From an uncultured Planctomycetaceae bacterium (GTDB lineage Bacteria > Planctomycetota > Planctomycetia > Pirellulales > Pirellulaceae): a stretch of DNA of 11,897 bases. The position numbers and the translations under genes are program-made. Below are positions 7,253 through 11,897 of this stretch, in pieces (the first letter of the stretch is position 1; every line of letters begins with the position of its first letter). The stretch lies in contig CAIXSC010000665.1 of the NCBI GenBank assembly GCA_903921945.1, positions 1 to 11,897 of the forward strand. The letters are read 5' to 3'. The notes under the pieces were generated by a model that did not search any database, was not told the DNA's origin, and was given only the letters and a program-made list of their open reading frames with translations.

Positions 7253-7327
7253 CACCTCACCCCCACTGCCCTCCGCCCAACGTCCTCCACCCATCACCCA
7301 CCACGCACCACGCACCCCCCGTCACCC
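7253..7327. other. C-rich, strand-asymmetric tract
   Basis: About 75 bp with very few G on the plus strand and seven runs of three or more C (for example 7260-7264, 7276-7278, 7297-7299, 7315-7320), including CCACGCA repeated twice. The minus strand is correspondingly G-rich. The loops between runs are uneven (4 to 15 nt), so a G-quadruplex is possible but not a strong prediction. It lies downstream of the minus-strand ACP-oxoamine synthase gene. Confidence 0.45.
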
Positions 7328-7407
7328 GCGTCCGACGGGGTTACGGCGCTCAACCACTGGCTCATGGCTGACATGACTCTGGCTTGCATCGCCAACGGGT
7401 CGGCGGC

Positions 7408-7505
7408 GTCGATCATCCGGCGTCGATCATCCGGCGCTGATCATCCGGCGTTGATCATCCGGCGTTGATCATCCGGCGTCGATCATCCGGCGTTGATTAG
7501 TCCGG
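7408..7505. repeat. 14-bp tandem array overlapping a gene's 3' end
   Basis: Seven adjacent 14-bp units with consensus GTYGATCATCCGGC start at 7408, 7422, 7436, 7450, 7464, 7478 and 7492. Units 1 to 6 differ only at positions 2 and 3; unit 7 is degenerate (GTTGATTAGTCCGG). Most units carry GATC, and three carry the palindrome TGATCA. Units 6 and 7 encode the last residues (LINAG) and the stop codon of the minus-strand ACP-oxoamine synthase; the other five are downstream. The unit length is not a multiple of three, but changes in the downstream copies would not alter the protein. Confidence 0.92.
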
Positions 7506-9159
7506 TTTGGCGGCCGGCGCTGGCGAGGACTTCCAAGGCGAAATCCAGGTCTTCGCGGGAATGGCTGGCGGATACACAGGTGCGGAGCCGCGAGGCGTTA
7601 CGGGGAACGGCGGGGAAGGCGACCGGCACGACCAGCAATCCGCCCTCTCGGCACAACCGGGTCATCTCCAGGACCCGCTCGTCATCGCCCGTGATGATCG
7701 GCACGATCGGAGTCTGGGAAAGTCCAAGGTCGAATCCGAGACTGCGGAGGCCCGCCACATAGTACTCGCGGTTCATCCACAGCCGTCGATGCCATTCGGG
7801 TTCCTGTTCAATCACTTCCAGGGCGGCGATCGAGCTATTGACCTGCGGCGTCGGCAAGGCGCCGCTGAAAATGTAACCGCGGGCGTGGTGACGCAGGAAG
7901 GTAATGATCGACTCGCGGCCCGCAACGAAGCCGCCACTGCCGGCGAGCGTCTTGGAGAGCGTGCCCATCTTCACGTCGATGTCGTCGTCGGCGAGCCCGA
8001 AGTGTTCTTGGATGCCGCGGCCGGTCGGGCCAAGCACACCAAGGCTGTGCGCTTCATCGACCATCAGCAACGCTTGATGCTTCTTGCACAGATCGATGAC
8101 GGCCGGCAAGTCAATGATGTCGCCATCCATGCTGAACACGGCGTCGACCACCACAAGCGTCGGACGGTCGCCCGCTCGAGCCAACTGGCTGGCGAGCGAA
8201 TCGATGTCGTTGTGTTTGAAAACGAGGAATTCGGCCTGCGAAGCCCGGCAACCATCCACGATGCTGGCGTGGTTCCATTCGTCGCCGATCACCACGCCTT
8301 GACGGTCGACCAAAGTGGAGACGGTCGCCAGATTCGTCATGAACCCGCTACTGTAGACGATCGCGTCCTCAGCCCGCATGAACGACGCGAGCTTCCGTTC
8401 CAGGCGGCGGTGCAGCACGGTGGTGCCGCAGAGCAACCTTACGCCATGGTGGCCGGTGCCGAACGACTCGATCGCGCCGACAGCGGCCGCTCGAAGCCGC
8501 GGGTGGTGGAGCAGCCCCAGATACTCGTAGGAGCCGAGCATCAACATCCGGCGACCGCCGATCACTACCCACGCGCCGTCGTGAGCCTCGATCTCAGGCT
8601 CGAAAAAGTACAGATTCCGCTCCTTGAGCGACTTGATGCGTTGGTTCATCAAGTCGTAATGATCGAGCAGTTTCGGCCGGTTGTGGGCGGTCAGCGAAAC
8701 CGTCCCGGCCGCCAACGACGAAACCGGCGCGCCACCCCGCGCGGCGGCCGGCACGGGAAGCGGGCCCGTCGGTGTTGACAGGTTGGGCGTCGAAACAAGC
8801 GGACTAGGCGTCGCAGCCAGGTTCGCTGGGATGGCTGGCGCGACGGGCAATCGCTCTAAGTAACGAGCGATCTGGTGGACGGTGTTCAGTTCGTAGAGCA
8901 CTTCGGGATTGAACCGCTTGCCGGTCTCGCGTTCGATCGCCTCGCTGACGGCGGCGACGCCGAGCGAATCGACGCCGGCGGCGGCGAGCGGGGTATCGAA
9001 GTCAAGTTGCGCGTCGGGCTGCCCGCCCTCCGTCCGCAGCCAGTGCAGGACGTGGTCGAGGACCAGTTCGCGCGTGTCGCGGACCGACGCGACCTCGCCC
9101 AGTTCCATTTCCGGGACATGCGAGGTGGCGGTGAGGCTGAGGGGCGGCGGCAACGTCAT
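7483..9159 (-). CDS. Acyl carrier protein-alpha-oxoamine synthase fusion (PLP-dependent)
   Basis: The 558-residue product has two catalytic parts. Residues 28-103 form an acyl carrier domain with the phosphopantetheine site GVDSLGV (Ser65) and a typical helix III region ending HQIARYL. A Pro/Ala/Thr-rich linker spans about 104-158. Residues 160-550 are a fold-type I PLP enzyme of the alpha-oxoamine synthase family (BioF, KBL, serine palmitoyltransferase, ALAS): substrate loop GTGHHGVRLLCGT (234-246), stacking His297 in NHASIVDG, cofactor Asp368 in VDEAHSLGVLGPTGRG, the PLP lysine Lys403 in GTLSKTLAGSGG, and the substrate-carboxylate region SRLRTCVSASH near Arg524/Arg526. All key residues are present. 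The family joins an acyl thioester to an amino acid with loss of CO2; here the acyl group is probably loaded on the enzyme's own ACP, as in PigH-type prodiginine enzymes. Sphingoid-base or secondary-metabolite roles are both possible. It is unlikely to be plain BioF or KBL, which lack an ACP. The ATG at 9159 has only a weak ribosome site; Met18 is an alternative start that keeps the ACP. Confidence 0.9.
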   Translation of the reverse strand: MTLPPPLSLTATSHVPEMELGEVASVRDTRELVLDHVLHWLRTEGGQPDAQLDFDTPLAAAGVDSLGVAAVSEAIERETGKRFNPEVLYELNTVHQIARYLERLPVAPAIPANLAATPSPLVSTPNLSTPTGPLPVPAAARGGAPVSSLAAGTVSLTAHNRPKLLDHYDLMNQRIKSLKERNLYFFEPEIEAHDGAWVVIGGRRMLMLGSYEYLGLLHHPRLRAAAVGAIESFGTGHHGVRLLCGTTVLHRRLERKLASFMRAEDAIVYSSGFMTNLATVSTLVDRQGVVIGDEWNHASIVDGCRASQAEFLVFKHNDIDSLASQLARAGDRPTLVVVDAVFSMDGDIIDLPAVIDLCKKHQALLMVDEAHSLGVLGPTGRGIQEHFGLADDDIDVKMGTLSKTLAGSGGFVAGRESIITFLRHHARGYIFSGALPTPQVNSSIAALEVIEQEPEWHRRLWMNREYYVAGLRSLGFDLGLSQTPIVPIITGDDERVLEMTRLCREGGLLVVPVAFPAVPRNASRLRTCVSASHSREDLDFALEVLASAGRQTGLINAG

Positions 9160-9376
9160 GCGCGAATTCCGATCCGGGGTCGTAAGGGCCGGACGCCGCG
9201 GGACGCGTCCGATCTCGTGGTCTGTGGGGAGTGGCAGTCGCTACCGCCTTGACTGGGCAACTTAACGCGCCTCGCGGTTGGCACGCAATCATGGCGAACC
9301 GACCCCGTGGCCAGGGGCGGTAGGCGACCCAAGCAAGCGGTATCCATGGTCGCGAACCGGGAAACCTGGAAGAAAA

Positions 9377-9405
9377 GGTATATGGAGGGCTTTAACAATT
9401 TGCAA
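9377..9405 (-). promoter_or_regulatory. Possible sigma70-type promoter for the ACP-oxoamine synthase gene
   Basis: On the minus strand TTGCAA (9405-9400) and TATACC (9382-9377) are separated by exactly 17 bp, each matching four of six consensus bases, in the most AT-rich part of the 513-bp divergent gap. Transcription would start near 9370, giving a leader of about 210 nt before ATG 9159. Planctomycete promoters are poorly defined, so this is a candidate only. Confidence 0.35.
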
Positions 9406-9448
9406 AGGAAACGATCGATAAAACGCGCGCGTCATGAGACGGCCGTCG

Positions 9449-9479
9449 CGGATTCCTAGGCGGATTCAACGTCGGATTC
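9449..9479. promoter_or_regulatory. Three CGGATTC repeats with 12-bp spacing
   Basis: CGGATTC occurs at 9449-9455, 9461-9467 and 9473-9479, exactly 12 bp apart, with unrelated filler between the copies. A related GGCGGA-A-TCCGCC odd palindrome follows at 9541-9553. Regular spacing in the gap between two divergent genes is what an array of regulator sites looks like, but no regulator can be named. Confidence 0.4.
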
Positions 9480-9540
9480 GCCCGGAATTCCTGTTTCTTG
9501 TCCATCGCGCGCTTGCCGTTGCCTCAGCCGCGGCGGCCGC

Positions 9541-9553
9541 GGCGGAATCCGCC
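9541..9553. repeat. Inverted repeat GGCGGA-A-TCCGCC
   Basis: A perfect 6-bp inverted repeat around one base, about 120 bp before the kinase start. Its right arm contains the reverse complement of the CGGA core found in the phased repeats at 9449-9479. It follows a very GC-rich run (9527-9545). It may be part of the same control region. Confidence 0.35.
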
Positions 9554-9672
9554 ATTGCTGTCGAGCATGGCCGTGGCGCCGGTCGTCGTGCTCCGTTTCG
9601 CTAAGCGTTGCGATACATTACACTAAGTCTCCGTAACTGCGCATTGCTGCGGTGAATTGAAGCGAGGGCGGC

Positions 9673-11897
9673 ATGGAATCGGATGCGAAGCGAGGCGGAA
9701 GCGAAGCAGGGGTCGAGGCGCTGCGCCGGTGGGATCGAATCTGCGATGAATTCGAGACGGCTTGGGCCACCGGCGCCATGCCGGATTGCCGCGAGTTCCT
9801 GGGCAAAGTGGCCGCCGAGGAGCGGGCGGCGTTGCTGGCCTACCTGCTTCCGATTGAACTCGAATGGCGGCATGCTTCCGCTTCGCCCGCGACGCTCGAA
9901 TCGCTACTGAGGACCTATCCCGAATATCACGACGGCGTCACGGCCGCTTGGGAATCGCATCTCGGTCGGGACTCGGCCGCTGACGGTGCCAATGTAGGTC
10001 GATCCGACCCATTGGCCGGCGAAACGCCACTGGATGAGGACGGAGAACCGATCGACTCCCTGGAACTGACCGAGGGGCTGGAAAACCGTGCCGCCAGTGA
10101 GCGGATGGAAGGGGAACTCAATCAGGGAGAGTTCGCGGAGCGGGACCCGGCGGAGGCAGCGCGGACAGAGCCACCGGATCCTTCAGGACTGGCTTCGCCA
10201 GAGCACGCGTCGTCGAAGGCCATCAAGTCCGGGTCTGCCAAGTCTGGTTCTGCCAAGTCCGGGCCTGCCAAATCTAAGCCTTTCAAGTCCGGGCGTATCA
10301 AGTCCGAGTTTGTGGAGGTGGAGACGGGGCAGACCGAGGGCAGTGGAGGAACACCGAGCGCCGCCGCTTTTGTGGCCAAGAAAATCGGTCGCTTCTCCAT
10401 CGTCTCGGAGCTGGGGCGCGGCGGGTTCGCGATCGTTTACTTGGCGCATGACCCGCTATTGGGTCGGGAAGTGGCGCTCAAGATTCCTCGTCCGGACAAA
10501 GAGTGGTCGCCGCGGGACCTGCAAGATTTCGCGGCGGAGGCGCGCCGCACCGTCGGTTTAACGGGGCGCGGAATCCTTACGATCCACGATCTGCTGGAAT
10601 GCCGAATCCTGGGACGGCCGTCGGTCTGTGTGGTGCAACAATACCTTGATGGCGAAAGCCTGCGGCGTTGGATGGGGAACCGCGTCGAACCGATCGATCC
10701 GGACACGATTGCGCGACTGGTCGCCCAAATCGCGACCATCCTGCATACGGCTCACCTGCAAGGCGTGATCCATCGCGATGTGAAACCGGAGAACATCCTG
10801 CTGGATGCCAGCGGCCTCCCGCATCTGCTCGACTTCGGGTTGGCTCTGCATGTCAGCGAACGCACGCGGGACGAACACCGGATGGCTGGCTCGATCCCGT
10901 ACATGTCCCCGGAACAGATTCGCGGTGAAACGCATCGTGTCGAGCCGGCCACGGACGTCTGGTCGCTGGGTGTCATCCTCTATCAACTGCTCACCGGAGC
11001 GAAGCCGTTCTCCAACCCATCTCGGGAACGCCTGTTTCGCGCTATCAAGTACGTGGAGCCGAAGCGGCCCAGCAGCTTGGCGCCGAACTGCCCCGCCGAA
11101 CTCGAACGAATCTGCCTCAAATGTCTCTCGAAACCGATTGGAGACCGCTACCAAAGCGCGCTCGAATTGGCCGCCGATTTGCTGCACTGGCGGGAAGCGG
11201 AACAAGCGGACGGCGAGTCCGTTGGCCATCGGCTTGGCAACGCGCTTGGCAACGCGCTTGGCAACGCGCTTGGCAACGCGCTTGGCAACGCGCTTGGCGA
11301 TCAGCCTGGGGCCAGTGGCGCCGGGCCCGCGGTAGCCTCCGCCTTGTCTGGCCAAGACTCCAAGGTGGCGGCTGCGGCGAGTTCGCCGATCCTGGTCGAG
11401 CCTAAAGGGTTGGCGGCTTTCGAGGCGAGCGACGCGGCCGGATTTCTCGATCTTCTGCCCGGCCCACGCGGCCGCGATCGGCTCCCCGAAAGCATCCGCT
11501 TCTGGAAGCGCCGTTTGGAAGAGGAGACCGGGTTCGCGGTTGGACTGCTGTACGGCCCCAGCGGGTGTGGAAAGTCGTCGTTTTTCAAAGCCGGAGTCTT
11601 ACCGCGGCTCGATCCGGAAATCGCCAGCGTTTTCGTCGAGTCGACGGCGCAGGATTTGGAGAGCCGCTTGCTGACGGCGATCCGCACTCGGTTTCCCGCC
11701 ATTCCATCGGATCTGTCGTTGGTCGCGGTATTCGAAGGCCTGCGTGAGGGACGCTGGATCAACGACCATCCAGGACACGCCGGTACCGTCGGCAATGACC
11801 CGCCAAGCAGCATCTCACCCACCGACAGTTCGCCCAGTGCCAACTTACCCCCTGATAACTCACCCACTGATAACTCGCCCACTGATAACTCGCCCAC
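9673..11897 (+). CDS. Ser/Thr protein kinase-nSTAND1 NTPase, 3' end beyond window
   Basis: The frame is open for 741 codons and runs off the window. Residues 20-105 resemble the N-terminal helical region of planctomycete kinases (ICDEFETAWATG). After a low-complexity linker, a complete Hanks-type kinase domain spans about 238-505: glycine loop ELGRGGFAIVYLA, Lys270 (VALK), catalytic HRDVKPEN (Asp369, Asn374), DFG at 387-389, MSPEQ (411-415) and DVWSLG (428-433). A second low-complexity linker leads to an nSTAND1-type NTPase: LLPGPRGRDRLPESIRFW, then Walker A GPSGCGKSS (628-636, Lys634). Such proteins in planctomycetes commonly continue into WD40 repeats, which would lie outside the window. 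The expected role is cytosolic phosphorylation signalling with NTP-driven switching. Three in-frame minisatellites occur: residues 184-213, 521-540, and from about 712 to the edge, the last placed just where the Walker B strand is expected. ATG 9673 has GAGGG 4 nt upstream, a close but usable spacing. No sigma factor gene precedes it. Confidence 0.9.
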   Translation, partial: MESDAKRGGSEAGVEALRRWDRICDEFETAWATGAMPDCREFLGKVAAEERAALLAYLLPIELEWRHASASPATLESLLRTYPEYHDGVTAAWESHLGRDSAADGANVGRSDPLAGETPLDEDGEPIDSLELTEGLENRAASERMEGELNQGEFAERDPAEAARTEPPDPSGLASPEHASSKAIKSGSAKSGSAKSGPAKSKPFKSGRIKSEFVEVETGQTEGSGGTPSAAAFVAKKIGRFSIVSELGRGGFAIVYLAHDPLLGREVALKIPRPDKEWSPRDLQDFAAEARRTVGLTGRGILTIHDLLECRILGRPSVCVVQQYLDGESLRRWMGNRVEPIDPDTIARLVAQIATILHTAHLQGVIHRDVKPENILLDASGLPHLLDFGLALHVSERTRDEHRMAGSIPYMSPEQIRGETHRVEPATDVWSLGVILYQLLTGAKPFSNPSRERLFRAIKYVEPKRPSSLAPNCPAELERICLKCLSKPIGDRYQSALELAADLLHWREAEQADGESVGHRLGNALGNALGNALGNALGNALGDQPGASGAGPAVASALSGQDSKVAAAASSPILVEPKGLAAFEASDAAGFLDLLPGPRGRDRLPESIRFWKRRLEEETGFAVGLLYGPSGCGKSSFFKAGVLPRLDPEIASVFVESTAQDLESRLLTAIRTRFPAIPSDLSLVAVFEGLREGRWINDHPGHAGTVGNDPPSSISPTDSSPSANLPPDNSPTDNSPTDNSP
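10222..10311 (+). repeat. 15-bp in-frame tandem repeat in the kinase N-terminal linker
   Basis: Six adjacent 15-bp units encode pentapeptides of the form (A/I/F)KSG(S/P/R): IKSGS, AKSGS, AKSGP, AKSKP, FKSGR, IKSEF. They form a basic, Ser-rich linker (residues 184-213) about 25 residues before the kinase domain. The period is a multiple of three, so gain or loss of units keeps the frame. Confidence 0.85.
11233..11292 (+). repeat. 12-bp in-frame tandem repeat between kinase and NTPase domains
   Basis: Five identical units CTTGGCAACGCG encode LGNA five times (residues 521-540), flanked by degenerate partial units (GTTGGCCAT before, CTTGGCGAT after). Perfect identity suggests recent expansion. 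It lies in the linker between the kinase and STAND domains. Confidence 0.92.
11833..11897 (+). repeat. 15-bp in-frame tandem repeat inside the STAND NTPase, cut by the window end
   Basis: Units of 15 bp, CCCACTGATAACTCG and variants, start at 11833, 11848, 11863, 11878 and 11893 (cut off); a diverged unit precedes them at 11818. They encode PTDNS repeats, an acidic and polar insert. The last two full units are identical, so the array is probably still homogenising or expanding and continues past the edge. Confidence 0.88.

Larger units (their letters stand above)
6752..7482. other. 731-bp gap without a convincing gene
   Basis: This stretch lies between two converging genes (plus-strand DUF1080 and minus-strand ACP-oxoamine synthase). 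It contains the two CGACGGAC hairpins, a direct repeat with a GTGTCGCGACAC palindrome (7136-7213), a C-rich tract (about 7253-7327) and most of a 14-bp tandem array (7408-7505). Open frames exist on both strands but run through these repeats, have no ribosome-binding site I would trust, and resemble no family I know. I see no T-run terminator for either gene here. Confidence 0.7.

Noticed and set aside
7253..7327. G-quadruplex on the minus strand
   Set aside because: There are seven G runs, but loops of 11 and 15 nt break the regular spacing, so it does not meet the usual pattern of four runs with loops of up to 7 nt.
7507..8778. Plus-strand open frame of 423 codons
   Set aside because: It is antisense to the ACP-oxoamine synthase, whose catalytic motifs are all intact; the translation is composition-biased and has no family features.
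10558..11355. Minus-strand open frame of 265 codons, and a 198-codon frame at 11301-11897
   Set aside because: Both are antisense to the kinase-STAND reading frame, which carries HRD, DFG and Walker A motifs. The repetitive peptides (AKRV and VGELS) are the reverse reading of the in-frame minisatellites.

Overview
The window looks like chromosomal DNA of a planctomycete, probably of the Pirellulales type. The evidence is the GC-rich sequence, two secreted DUF1080 (3-keto-disaccharide hydrolase) proteins, a Ser/Thr kinase fused to a STAND NTPase, a TMTC-like membrane/TPR protein, and long intergenic gaps full of short palindromic repeats. This assignment comes from gene families and style only; no rRNA or other marker gene is present, and no tRNA, rRNA, IS element, phage gene or CRISPR array was seen.

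Layout. Bases 1-411 hold a gene-free mosaic repeat array built on the palindrome GTGCC-T-GGCAC. Three minus-strand genes follow (listed in transcription order): a COG2509-type FAD-dependent oxidoreductase (5762 to 4152), a DUF1080 protein with an extra N-terminal domain (3998 to 2919) that ends at a strong intrinsic terminator (2840 to 2801), and a polytopic membrane protein with C-terminal TPRs (2694 to 499). A 311-bp divergent gap separates the FAD gene from a plus-strand minimal DUF1080 gene (6074-6751). A 731-bp gap (6752-7482) carries twin hairpins, a palindrome-bearing direct repeat, a C-rich tract and a 14-bp tandem array that runs into the 3' end of the next gene. That gene (9159 to 7483, minus) encodes a fusion of an acyl carrier protein with a PLP-dependent alpha-oxoamine synthase. 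A 513-bp divergent gap with a possible promoter and phased CGGATTC repeats leads to a plus-strand Ser/Thr kinase-nSTAND1 gene (9673 onward), open to the window edge and therefore lacking its C-terminus.

How they fit together. The two DUF1080 proteins are probably exported and would act on oxidised (3-keto) glycosides or related sugars; the FAD oxidoreductase is next to them but nothing in the sequence proves a shared pathway. The ACP-oxoamine synthase is the most distinctive metabolic gene: it should condense an acyl chain carried on its own ACP with an amino acid, as in prodiginine-type or sphingoid-type chemistry, but no other lipid or polyketide gene is in the window. The kinase-STAND protein is a signalling module whose reading frame is interrupted by three different in-frame minisatellites, one of them inside the NTPase domain. 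No single new multi-gene system is evident; the strongest leads are the ACP fusion, the repeat-laden STAND kinase and the repeat arrays.
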